Shown piece by piece: positions 5,651 through 12,755 of a stretch of 16,458 nt of DNA. The stretch is from an uncultured Clostridia bacterium. GTDB lineage: Bacteria; Bacillota; Clostridia; Christensenellales; UBA1242. Position 1 is the first letter of the stretch. The number at the start of each line of letters is the position of its first letter. The DNA lies in assembly GCA_947384015.1 (NCBI GenBank), contig CANDFN010000012.1, positions 1-16,458 on the forward strand, read 5' to 3'. The position numbers were made by a program, and so were the translations under genes. Below the pieces are notes generated by a model. The model searched no databases, had not been told where the DNA came from, and saw only the letters and a list, made by a program, of their open reading frames with translations.

Positions 5651-7702
5651 ATGGATAAAAATTTAAACCCACTTTTTACACCTTGGAAAATTGGCAATGT
5701 AGAAATAAAAAATAGGATTGTTCTTTGCCCAATGGGAGGAACTTCGTTGTTTGGTTGGATGGAGCCTCATCACTTTGATAAAGACGCGGCAGATTTCTTT
5801 ATGGACTTGGCAAAAAACAATGTGGGATTAATAATCCCAGGTATTGCTCCAATAAGAAATATGATGGGCGGTCAATGGCTGTATAAAGCAAAAGGAGCTT
5901 TTAAAAAGTTAAAGGCTTGGATGGAGGAATTTCACAAGACTGGTGCTAAATTGTTTATTCAGTTAACAGCGGGTTTTGGACGTTCATTTTCAATTCCAGA
6001 CAAAATGGTTCCAATGCTAAAAAATAAATTTTTGGCAGGTTTGGTAAAACCAATTTTTGATATTCAGCGTTTATGCGCTTCGCCTAGTAAATTACCTTCT
6101 AGGTGGGCGGAAGGGGTAGAATGCCCAGAAATTAAGGTTAAACAAATTAAACAGATGGTAGAAGCATTTGCAAAAACTGCAAAGATGTGTAAAGAGGCTG
6201 GTGTGGATGGTGTTGAAATTCATGCTGTGCACGAGGGCTATTTATTAGACCAGTTTACAACAGAATACACAAACCACAGAACAGATGAGTATGGTGGAAA
6301 TTTTGAAAATAGGTATCGTTTTGCAACAGATATAGTAAAAGCAATAAAAGGTGCGTGTGGGGAAGATTACCCAGTGTCTTTAAGATATTCTGTAGTAAGC
6401 AAAACCAAAGGCTTTTGTGAAGGTGCTTTGCCTGGAGAAAAATTTACAGAAGTGGGTAGAACCATGGAAGAAAGTGAAAAGGCTGCAAAGTATTTACAAG
6501 AGGCAGGCTATGATATGCTTGATGCTGACAATGGCACTTACGATGCTTGGTATTGGGCTCATCCGCCAATGTATATGCCTAAAAATTGCAATTTAGAAGA
6601 TGTTGCTCATATAAGAAAGTTTATAGATATTCCGGTTGTATGTGCGGGGCGTATGGAGCCTAAGGCAGCTGCAAACGCAATTAAAAAAGGAAATATTGAT
6701 GCCATGGGTGTAGCACGTCAATTTTTAGTGGACACTGAATGGGTTACAAAATTAATTGAAGATAGATGCGAAGATATTAAGCCTTGTATTGCTTGTCATA
6801 ATGCTTGTCTTGCAATGTCTCATTATAAAGGGGTGGCAAACGCATGTTCTATGGCAGACAGTATACATATGTCGCGTTGTGCTTTAAACCCTCAAACTAT
6901 GGACGGTGGTAAATATGATTATAAGCCTGCTAAAAAACAAAAAAATATTGCTATAATTGGTGGCGGTATTGGGGGCATGGAAGCGGCTATTGTATTAACA
7001 AAAAGAGGGCATAAAGTGACAATTTATGAAAAAACAGACAAATTAGGCGGTGTGTTTGTTGCGGCAGCAGCCCCTTCGTTTAAAGAGCAAGATAAGGCGC
7101 TTATTGCATGGTATCGCCGTCAAATGCAACTTTTAAATATAGCTATAAAATTTAATACAGAAATAACAGATATAAAAACACTTGATGCCGACGAAGTTAT
7201 TGTTGCAACTGGCGCAACTGCAAAGAAACTGCGTTTGCCTGGTGTTGAAAAAGCAATAGAGGCGGTAGATTATTTAAACGGAAAAGAAGTTGGCGAAAAT
7301 GTAGTAATAATTGGTGGCGGACTATCTGGTTGCGAAATTGCTTACGATTTATACAAAAAAGGCAAAAAGCCAGTTATTGTAGAAGCAAAAAACGATTTAA
7401 TGATTTCTAACAGTTTATGCATGGCAAATTCTTCTTTCTTAAGAGATTTCTTTAAAACAAATAATGTGCCAGTTTATTTAGAAAGTTTTTGTAACGAAAT
7501 AAAAGATGGTGCGGTAGTTGTTGCAGGTAAGGATGGCACTAAACAAGAGGTTAAAGCAGATAGTGTAATATTGTCCATTGGTTACAATCCGGCACCAGTT
7601 GCAAAAGCGGGTAAACATGTGCATGTAATTGGGGACGCGTATTCGGTTGGCAATTTACGCACGGTTATTTGGCGCGCTTGGGATGTTGCAACTAAATTAT
7701 AG
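5651..7702 (+). CDS. NADH:flavin oxidoreductase, enoate reductase / 2,4-dienoyl-CoA reductase family
   Basis: This 683-residue enzyme has the three-part plan of FadH and clostridial enoate reductases, which use NAD(P)H, FAD, a 4Fe-4S cluster and FMN to reduce activated C=C bonds. Residues ~5-370 form an Old Yellow Enzyme TIM barrel: PLFTPWKIGNVEIKNRIV at the start, VDGVEIHAVHEGYLLDQF with the substrate-binding His191/His194 pair, then NHRTDEYGGNFENRYRF. Cluster cysteines are Cys379, Cys382, Cys386 (PCIACHNAC) and Cys410 (RCALNP); Cys399 is extra. An FAD fold follows (GGGIGG, 437-442, ending in an acidic YEK), then an NAD(P) fold (GGGLSG, 555-560) and the C-terminal GDA of the FAD site (661-663). 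The HAVHEGYLLDQF variant is closer to anaerobe enoate or bile-acid-type reductases than to E. coli FadH. The start has GGTAGGAGATGT before it. The substrate cannot be named; the next four genes look co-transcribed but give no clear clue. Confidence 0.92.
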   Translation: MDKNLNPLFTPWKIGNVEIKNRIVLCPMGGTSLFGWMEPHHFDKDAADFFMDLAKNNVGLIIPGIAPIRNMMGGQWLYKAKGAFKKLKAWMEEFHKTGAKLFIQLTAGFGRSFSIPDKMVPMLKNKFLAGLVKPIFDIQRLCASPSKLPSRWAEGVECPEIKVKQIKQMVEAFAKTAKMCKEAGVDGVEIHAVHEGYLLDQFTTEYTNHRTDEYGGNFENRYRFATDIVKAIKGACGEDYPVSLRYSVVSKTKGFCEGALPGEKFTEVGRTMEESEKAAKYLQEAGYDMLDADNGTYDAWYWAHPPMYMPKNCNLEDVAHIRKFIDIPVVCAGRMEPKAAANAIKKGNIDAMGVARQFLVDTEWVTKLIEDRCEDIKPCIACHNACLAMSHYKGVANACSMADSIHMSRCALNPQTMDGGKYDYKPAKKQKNIAIIGGGIGGMEAAIVLTKRGHKVTIYEKTDKLGGVFVAAAAPSFKEQDKALIAWYRRQMQLLNIAIKFNTEITDIKTLDADEVIVATGATAKKLRLPGVEKAIEAVDYLNGKEVGENVVIIGGGLSGCEIAYDLYKKGKKPVIVEAKNDLMISNSLCMANSSFLRDFFKTNNVPVYLESFCNEIKDGAVVVAGKDGTKQEVKADSVILSIGYNPAPVAKAGKHVHVIGDAYSVGNLRTVIWRAWDVATKL

Positions 7703-7722
7703 AATAATAGATGGAGAATTAA

Positions 7723-8316
7723 ATGATTTTTAATAAAAAAGATTATTTTTCCGAATTGTGGTGGTGTGATGAGTATTATATTGCCGGCATAAACATTTTG
7801 GATGACGGAAACAGAACTTATATAAAAAAAGTAGATTACAATTTGTGTGCAAATGTAAATTACCGAAAAATACGCGGTGCAAAACTATATCTTATAAAAA
7901 CTGATAAAACTAAGTTTAAAATTGCTATAGCAAGATTAAATGAAGAAACTATAGTTATTAGTTATTTGTCGTCAAGGCAATTCTTAAAATCACATAAAGA
8001 TACAAATCTATGTTTATACACTTCTAAGAAGAATGCGGAATTGCTAAAGCAGTACATTTTAAATAAAATATCTAAAGAAAAAGAATCTAGTGTTTTATAT
8101 TCAAAAGATTTTTGTTATAAAGCTGTTATAAAACAAAGAAAAGAAGATGTGGTTGTAGAACTATTTTGTTTAGAAATAAATCCGGATGCGGAAATAGATT
8201 TTCCTAAAAACATTAATGAACCATATTTGTATGATTGGTGTAGCGTAGAGACTTCATATTATGATACAAAAGCTCACGCTCTAAAAGAAACCAAGTTACG
8301 ATTAAATATTAAATAA
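7723..8316 (+). CDS. Hypothetical protein, 197 residues
   Basis: I do not recognise this protein. It is hydrophilic, with no signal peptide or membrane helix. It is rich in Lys, Tyr and aromatic residues in alternating patterns that suggest beta strands (GINILDDGNRTYIKKVDYNL, KLYLIKTDKTKFKIAIARL, YKAVIKQRKEDVVVELFCLEI). Six cysteines are scattered without a metal-binding spacing. The start ATG 7723 follows ATGGAGAATTAA, a fair Shine-Dalgarno. It begins 20 bases after the flavoenzyme stop and ends 11 bases before the first acetyltransferase, so it is almost certainly in the same transcript. Base composition is more A/T-rich than the flavoenzyme gene, as expected for a weakly constrained accessory gene. 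Confidence 0.75.
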   Translation: MIFNKKDYFSELWWCDEYYIAGINILDDGNRTYIKKVDYNLCANVNYRKIRGAKLYLIKTDKTKFKIAIARLNEETIVISYLSSRQFLKSHKDTNLCLYTSKKNAELLKQYILNKISKEKESSVLYSKDFCYKAVIKQRKEDVVVELFCLEINPDAEIDFPKNINEPYLYDWCSVETSYYDTKAHALKETKLRLNIK

Positions 8317-8327
8317 AAAGGAATGAT

Positions 8328-8873
8328 ATGTCAAATTTTAAAGAACAGGTATGGACAAAAGCTGAATATAAATTACGCGCAGAAGAACGAACTAGGTGCC
8401 GCTCTTTATGTTGGCAATATAATAGAATAGACCCCGCAGATATGAACGCTCGCAACAAAATGATAAAACAAATAATTCCAAAAATGGGCGCGGGTAATAA
8501 AATAAACCAACCGTTTATGTGTGATTATGGCACAAATATAGTTATGGGTGACGACAATTTTTTTAATAACAATGTAACAATTCTAGATGTTGCAGAAGTT
8601 AAAATTGGAAACAACTGCCAGTTTGCACCTAATGTTATAATGGCTTCTGTTTATCATCCTGTAAACCCAGAAGAAAGAAAAGCAGGCAAATACCTTGCTA
8701 AAAAAATAGTTATAGAAGACAATGTTTGGGTGTGTGCAAATGCAGTTATTGGTGCAGGTGTTACTATTGGTTCAAACTCTGTAGTAGCAGCAGGTGCAGT
8801 TGTTACAAAAGATGTGCCTGCAGGGGTGCTTGTTGCAGGTTGTCCAGCCGTTGTAAAAAAGAAATTGAAATAA
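8328..8873 (+). CDS. Maltose/galactoside-type O-acetyltransferase (hexapeptide repeat), copy 1
   Basis: This 181-residue protein belongs to the left-handed beta-helix acetyltransferases (maltose O-acetyltransferase Maa / galactoside O-acetyltransferase LacA type), trimers that move acetyl from acetyl-CoA to a sugar hydroxyl. A short N-terminal helical Maa-type segment (YNRIDPADMNARNKMIKQII) precedes the hexapeptide coils (IVMGDD, VKIGNN, IVIEDN, VTIGSN). The likely catalytic His110 lies in ASVYHPVNPEERKAG, which keeps the acceptor-loop PEER motif of Maa. The end VPAGVLVAGCPAVVKKK is the usual acetyl-CoA-side terminus. An AAGGAATGAT Shine-Dalgarno precedes the ATG. It is followed 9 bases later by a close paralogue. 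The natural acceptor (sugar, glycan precursor or other alcohol) is unknown. Confidence 0.9.
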   Translation: MSNFKEQVWTKAEYKLRAEERTRCRSLCWQYNRIDPADMNARNKMIKQIIPKMGAGNKINQPFMCDYGTNIVMGDDNFFNNNVTILDVAEVKIGNNCQFAPNVIMASVYHPVNPEERKAGKYLAKKIVIEDNVWVCANAVIGAGVTIGSNSVVAAGAVVTKDVPAGVLVAGCPAVVKKKLK

Positions 8874-8882
8874 GGAGAGTTT

Positions 8883-9440
8883 ATGGCAAAAAACAAATCT
8901 AAATATCCAGAAAAGATATGGAGCAAGGTTGAATGGAAAAAGTGGTCGGAAGAGCGCACCTCTTGTAGGTCGTTGTGCTGGAAGTATAATCAAATAGACC
9001 CCGCAGATATGGATGCACGTAACAAAATGATTAAAAAGATAATTCCAAATATGGGTGAAGGAAACAAAATAAATCAACCATTTATGTGCGACTATGGTAG
9101 CCACATAAAGATGGGTAACGATAACTACTTTAATAATAATGTTGCAATTTTAGATGTTGACGAAGTTGTAATTGGAAACAACTGCCAGTTTGCGCCTAAT
9201 GTTATAATTACCCCTGCTTATCATCCAACCGAAATTGGTCCGCGTTCAGAGCGTATTCAGCTTGGGCGTAAGGTTGTAATTGGAGATAATGTTTGGGTTT
9301 GTGCAAATGCAACAATAATAGAGGGCGTTACCATTGGCTCTAACTCTGTGGTGGCGGCTGGTGCAGTTGTTATAGAAGATGTGCCAGAAGGAGTGTTGGT
9401 TGCAGGTGTGCCTGCTAAGATTAAGAAAAAATTAAAATAG
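8883..9440 (+). CDS. Maltose/galactoside-type O-acetyltransferase (hexapeptide repeat), copy 2
   Basis: This 185-residue tandem paralogue of the preceding gene is about two-thirds identical by eye, with shared runs such as GNKINQPFMCDYG and IGSNSVVAAGAVV. The catalytic His is retained as His114 (TPAYHP). The following acceptor loop differs completely: NPEERKAGKYLAKK in copy 1 is replaced by TEIGPRSERIQLGRK here. That loop lines the acceptor pocket in this family, so the two enzymes probably acetylate different substrates or have diverged in preference. The ATG at 8883 follows AAGGAGAGTTT, a strong Shine-Dalgarno. The 9-base gap indicates the same mRNA. The duplication looks old, since differences are spread along the whole gene. 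Confidence 0.9.
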   Translation: MAKNKSKYPEKIWSKVEWKKWSEERTSCRSLCWKYNQIDPADMDARNKMIKKIIPNMGEGNKINQPFMCDYGSHIKMGNDNYFNNNVAILDVDEVVIGNNCQFAPNVIITPAYHPTEIGPRSERIQLGRKVVIGDNVWVCANATIIEGVTIGSNSVVAAGAVVIEDVPEGVLVAGVPAKIKKKLK

Positions 9441-9473
9441 GGTTATAATAATAGACAAGATAAGGTTGGAAGA

Positions 9474-10088
9474 ATGAAAAAGAATAAAATTATTACGGTT
9501 ATAAGTTGTTTGCTGTTGATTGGCTCTTTAATAGGTAGTCTGTTTTTAGATGATGTTATTGGGTCAAGGGTATCAAATGTAGTAACAATAATAACTGCAA
9601 TTATTGGTGCAGGCGCATTATTTGTTCAGTTTAAGAAAGATAAAGAAATAAATCAAGCAAGTTTTGTTTTGGAATTTTCTAAGCAGTTTTACGAAACATA
9701 TAACTGTGGCGCACTAATGGGAATATTAGAAAAGTATAGATTAAATAAAGATACAAATATAAATTTTGATAAAAATTATGAAACGATTGTATACTATATG
9801 CAATGGGTTGAAACTCTTGCCTCTTTAGTAAAAAGTAGGGTTGTTTCTATTGCAAAAATTGATGATTTGCTTTCTTATAGATTTTTCCTTATCATGAATA
9901 ACAAGGTTGTTCAAGAAAAAGAGATTGTTCCATGTAAAGAATTTTATAGAGGCTCATATTTGCTTTATGAGGAATGGAAAGAGTATAAAAAGAAAAACAA
10001 TCTTCCTATTTTGCTTGAAGAAAATAGTTTGGAAAACACTGAGGGTTATAAAGAAGTTGTTGAACAAGATAAGCGAAAAAATAAATAA
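9474..10088 (+). CDS. Hypothetical membrane protein with two N-terminal TM helices
   Basis: I do not recognise a named family with confidence. The 204-residue product has two membrane helices (~6-25, TVISCLLLIGSLIGSLFL, and ~33-51, VSNVVTIITAIIGAGALFV) joined by a very short loop. A cytoplasmic helical domain follows (INQASFVLEFSKQFYE, YETIVYYMQWVETLASLV, YRFFLIMNNKVVQEKEIVPC) with a charged C-terminus. This plan resembles small uncharacterised proteins of the DUF4760 type; that is only a pattern resemblance. The start has a weak site (GGAAG very close to ATG). It lies 33 bases after the second acetyltransferase with no terminator between, and a terminator follows directly, so it is probably the last gene of the operon. 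Confidence 0.75.
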   Translation: MKKNKIITVISCLLLIGSLIGSLFLDDVIGSRVSNVVTIITAIIGAGALFVQFKKDKEINQASFVLEFSKQFYETYNCGALMGILEKYRLNKDTNINFDKNYETIVYYMQWVETLASLVKSRVVSIAKIDDLLSYRFFLIMNNKVVQEKEIVPCKEFYRGSYLLYEEWKEYKKKNNLPILLEENSLENTEGYKEVVEQDKRKNK

Positions 10089-10114
10089 AAAATTTGGAGA
10101 AACTCCAAATTTTT
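10088..10114 (+). terminator. Rho-independent terminator of the enoate-reductase operon
   Basis: A 12-bp stem (AAAAATTTGGAG, 10088-10099, with CTCCAAATTTTT, 10103-10114) has a 3-base AAA loop and T-rich 3' arm. It begins at the last base of the preceding stop codon. Confidence 0.9.
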
Positions 10115-10166
10115 AACCCCGATTAACTGATAACAAAATTATTATAAAAGATTAAAAAATATTTTG

Positions 10167-10210
10167 CAAATAAAATGAAAAGAAAATTTAAACTTTTCAT
10201 TTTTTATTTG
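10167..10210. repeat. Imperfect inverted repeat before the ferritin-like gene
   Basis: CAAATAAAATGAAAAG (10167-10182) is mirrored by CTTTTCATTTTTTATTTG (10193-10210), differing only by a 2-base bulge, with a 10-base AAAATTTAAA centre. It is a 16-bp A/T-rich hairpin lacking the G/C core of the other terminators here. It could be a secondary terminator, an operator, or a protein-binding cruciform. Confidence 0.55.
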
Positions 10211-10273
10211 TTAAAATTTAAAAGTTGATGTTTAAAAATTTTGCTTAAAGTAATAATCAAAGCAGGAGATGCT

Positions 10274-11527
10274 ATGAACCCATTAAAAACAAAAACAAAT
10301 GATGTAAATGATTACTTTATGTCTTTTCAACAGTTGTATCCAAAAGCATACAACAAAAAGAAGGCTAGCCCTTACACAAAAACCAGAGTAATTTTAATGA
10401 ACGGAACAGAATATGAGAGCGTATGGTTTTTGCATCAGTTTGCGCGCCATTGTGCAAATGATGAAATTAAACAAGCAATAGCCTTGGTGCGTAAACAAGA
10501 ACAGCAACAGCAAAAGATGATTGCTTGCTTAAAGCCTTTAAATGAAAGCATTTTGGAAACAACCCTTGCATACGAACAACTTGCAATAGATTTAACTGCA
10601 ACTCTTGCTCAAAACGATAACGACAAAAGCAATATAGAAGCGTTGAATTTTGCATTGCTGGAAGATTTTGACCATTTATATAGGTTTAGTAACTTGATGA
10701 TGTTAGATGTGAAGAATGCAAGTCCAGATTTTTGTGTGGGCAAGTTTACTGAAATTATGCCAGCGCGCCCAACCATTGCACACCACAGATACCCAAAAGA
10801 TGATGTTAAAAAGCCAATGAATGCGCAAAAGAGTAAGTTGTATAGCAAGTTGGTTGCAAACATCATAACAGCAGCAGAGCAACAGACTATGAACTATTAT
10901 ATGAATATATCTCAATGGTATAAAAACGATTTAGGTCGTAAACTTTATGCAGAGATAGGCATGGTAGAAGAACAGCATGTAACTCAATATGAAAGTTTAA
11001 AAGACCCAACCTGCACTTGGTTAGAGCAGTGGGTGTTGCATGAATATACTGAAGCATATTTGTATTATAGTGCTATGCAAGAAGAAAAGGATGATAACAT
11101 TAAAAAGATATGGACACACTTTTTTGAAATAGAATGTGCACATTTAAAACTTGCTTGCAGTTTATTAGAAAAGCACGAGAACAAAAGTTATGTATCTGTG
11201 TTTGGAGATGGCGAGTTCCCTGTTCTTTTGAAACTTGGCACAAATAAAGAATATATTAGAGATGTAATTGCTAGAACAATTCTATTAACAGGAAACCGTC
11301 AAAGTTATATTGATGTTATGAAATTAAAAGAAAATGCAGACTTTTTTAACTATCAAAAACAAGCAATAGAGGATGAAAAAACATTGGCTAGCCATGAGGT
11401 TGTTGCAAAAGCAATTAAAAAGTTTGGGCAGGATTACAGGTATCAAGATAAACCACATCCAATTAAAGAACTACAAAGCCGTAAAAAAGACAATACAAAA
11501 ATTGCAAGGAGCAAAACTTTATCTTAA
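10274..11527 (+). CDS. Ferritin-like diiron-site protein
   Basis: This 417-residue protein is mainly helical. Its middle holds a ferritin/rubrerythrin-type four-helix motif with the expected order of iron ligands: Glu202 (AAEQQTMNYY), Glu232-x-x-His235 (VEEQHVTQYE), Glu257 or Glu260 (HEYTEAYLYY) and Glu287-x-x-His290 (EIECAHLKLA). An N-terminal helical region (~45-145) has a partial set (EYESVWFLHQFARH, LAYEQLAIDLT, LLEDFDHLYRF) and may be a degenerate second bundle. No rubredoxin CxxC pair is present. Such proteins act as iron stores, peroxide scavengers or diiron oxidases; which applies here is unknown. ATG 10274 is chosen because AGCAGGAGATGCT precedes it; the longer frame from 10241 would start inside the leader and has no Shine-Dalgarno. 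It is flanked by terminators and stands alone. The C-terminus is basic (KSRKKDNTKIARS type) and probably flexible. Confidence 0.8.
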   Translation: MNPLKTKTNDVNDYFMSFQQLYPKAYNKKKASPYTKTRVILMNGTEYESVWFLHQFARHCANDEIKQAIALVRKQEQQQQKMIACLKPLNESILETTLAYEQLAIDLTATLAQNDNDKSNIEALNFALLEDFDHLYRFSNLMMLDVKNASPDFCVGKFTEIMPARPTIAHHRYPKDDVKKPMNAQKSKLYSKLVANIITAAEQQTMNYYMNISQWYKNDLGRKLYAEIGMVEEQHVTQYESLKDPTCTWLEQWVLHEYTEAYLYYSAMQEEKDDNIKKIWTHFFEIECAHLKLACSLLEKHENKSYVSVFGDGEFPVLLKLGTNKEYIRDVIARTILLTGNRQSYIDVMKLKENADFFNYQKQAIEDEKTLASHEVVAKAIKKFGQDYRYQDKPHPIKELQSRKKDNTKIARSKTLS

Positions 11528-11531
11528 CCAT

Positions 11532-11563
11532 AAAGGGCTATGGAAACTCCATGGCTTTTTTTT
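11532..11563 (+). terminator. Rho-independent terminator of the ferritin-like gene
   Basis: GCTATGGA (11537-11544) pairs with TCCATGGC (11548-11555; one G-U) around AAC, followed by eight T. Confidence 0.92.
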
Positions 11564-11565
11564 GG

Positions 11566-11594
11566 TTGACCAAAAGATAATAAAGTGATAAACT
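11566..11594 (+). promoter_or_regulatory. SigA-like promoter before the truncated methyltransferase ORF
   Basis: TTGACC (11566-11571), a 17-base spacer and TAAACT (11589-11594) lie so that transcription would begin at or next to the ATG at 11602. It starts directly after the preceding terminator's T-run. Confidence 0.5.
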
Positions 11595-11601
11595 ATGGAA
11601 T

Positions 11602-11739
11602 ATGAAAAAAGTTCAAAATATTTATGATAACGATAAATTCTTTAACGATTACAAAGCGATGAGAGATGCTAAAAGAAATGCTTTAGAAATAGAAAAAATA
11701 GAGGATTATCCTCTATTTTTTAAAAGCAATAATTTCTAA
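11602..11739 (+). pseudogene. N-terminal stub of a probable SAM-dependent methyltransferase
   Basis: This 45-codon frame (start ATG 11602) encodes a sequence whose first ~39 residues resemble the N-terminus of class I SAM methyltransferases: IYDNDKFFNDYKAMRDAKRNALEIEK matches the common pattern of …DNExFFxxYxxLR…N.LxExP. The methyltransferase core (GxGxG motif) is missing. The frame instead reads through a terminator hairpin (11693-11721) and stops at 11739, overlapping the end of the minus-strand exchanger gene. It has its own promoter but only a poor Shine-Dalgarno (GGA two bases away). It is best read as a truncated remnant left by a deletion or rearrangement; a short functional peptide is possible but less likely. 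Confidence 0.5.
11693..11721. terminator. Bidirectional terminator of the dnaD-dnaI-exchanger operon
   Basis: A perfect 13-bp stem (AAAAAATAGAGGA, 11693-11705, with TCCTCTATTTTTT, 11709-11721) has a 3-base loop. It is symmetrical, so it works on both strands. Its end overlaps the exchanger's stop codon (11720-11722) on the minus strand. Confidence 0.92.
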
Positions 11740-12727
11740 CTATTGCAAAGGTCATATAAGCTAAATACATTAGCACAAATATAGCACCTTTCCATCGTGA
11801 AATCTTGTTTTTGCTAGTTATGCAAAGTATTGAGAAAATAATTGTGCAGGCTGTAAGGATTAATACATCTATTAACAATGCGGTTGAAATGCTTATTTGG
11901 GTTAATGTGCCAACAATACCTAAAATTAAGGCTATATTAATTACACTAGAGCCAATTATGTTGCAAAGTGCTAAATCATTTTCGCCTTTAACTGCAGCAA
12001 TAATGCTTGTGGTAAGTTCTGGCAAACTTGTGCCTATTGCAACTATGGTTAAACCAACAAGGGCTTCACTCATACCCATCTTTAAAGCAAGGAATTGCGC
12101 GGTGGTTGAGACAAACTCTGCACCCAACACTATAGCAAATGGACCAATTAATAAGCATAATATTATTTGCCAAGTTTTTAAGATCTTTCCTTTATCTTCT
12201 TTTGGTTGTTCAATATAGTTTGCACCTTCGTTAAACATTATTTTTTGTTCTTTTTTAGCGTTGGCGATAAGCATAACGATATAAATAAGCAAAGTTGCTA
12301 TTAAAACAATGCTTTCGGACCTTGTTATAATGTTTTCTCCTGCACGATTTATAACAATATCTGCGCAGAATAATAATAGAAGTAGGGTGATGCCAATTAG
12401 GAAAGGGAAATCTACTTTTTTGCTAGATTTAGAAATTGGCACAGGTTTTATTAAAATTACAATACCTAATATTAGTAGCATGTTCATCATATTAGAGCCA
12501 ACAATGTTACCAACCGACATGTCTATGCTGTTTTTTACGGCACTTGCAACGCTTACAGAAAGTTCTGGCAAACTTGTTCCAAGAGCCACAATGGTTAAGC
12601 CAATAAATAGTGTGGGCACTTTAAGTTTTTTTGCAACTGAACTTGCACCATCCACAAAAAAGTCGGCACCTTTAATTAAAAGCACCATGCCTATTACTAA
12701 AAATAAGATGTTTAAAAATATTTGCAT
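11720..12727 (-). CDS. CaCA-family Na+/Ca2+ (cation/H+) exchanger, YrbG-like
   Basis: This 335-residue integral membrane protein has ten or so hydrophobic helices and the two inverted alpha-repeats that define the calcium/cation antiporter family. Repeat 1 is GLTIVALGTSLPELSVSVASA…VGNIVGSNMMNMLLILG (~43-90). Repeat 2 is GLTIVAIGTSLPELTTSIIAA…LCNIIGSSVINIALILG (~223-270). The GTSLPE acidic residues and GSN/GSS serine form the ion site. A hydrophilic loop (~158-182) separates the halves. It exports Ca2+ in exchange for Na+ or H+ at the cytoplasmic membrane; ion preference is not evident. ATG 12727 follows TTAGGAGAAAAT. It lies 28 bases after dnaI with no terminator between, so it is the third gene of that operon, with no obvious functional link to replication. 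Length matches YrbG-type proteins (~320-330). Confidence 0.93.
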   Translation of the reverse strand: MQIFLNILFLVIGMVLLIKGADFFVDGASSVAKKLKVPTLFIGLTIVALGTSLPELSVSVASAVKNSIDMSVGNIVGSNMMNMLLILGIVILIKPVPISKSSKKVDFPFLIGITLLLLLFCADIVINRAGENIITRSESIVLIATLLIYIVMLIANAKKEQKIMFNEGANYIEQPKEDKGKILKTWQIILCLLIGPFAIVLGAEFVSTTAQFLALKMGMSEALVGLTIVAIGTSLPELTTSIIAAVKGENDLALCNIIGSSVINIALILGIVGTLTQISISTALLIDVLILTACTIIFSILCITSKNKISRWKGAIFVLMYLAYMTFAIVRNYCF

Positions 12728-12755
12728 ATTTTCTCCTAAGTTGATTTAAGTTTTA

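Noticed and set aside
8654..9104. Minus-strand frames of 101 and 110 residues across the acetyltransferase pair
   Set aside because: They are antisense to conserved hexapeptide coding sequence; their composition is the complement of that repeat pattern and no start signals exist.
9907..10116. 69-residue plus-strand frame overlapping the end of the two-TM protein gene
   Set aside because: It is a +1-type shadow rich in Lys from A-rich sequence, and it runs through the operon terminator.
10241..10273. Eleven-residue N-terminal extension of the ferritin-like protein
   Set aside because: There is no ribosome site before 10241, while AGCAGGAG directly precedes ATG 10274.
11805..12749. Two plus-strand frames (137 and 146 residues) opposite the exchanger gene
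   Set aside because: They are antisense shadows of the CaCA alpha-repeats, with no ribosome site or promoter.
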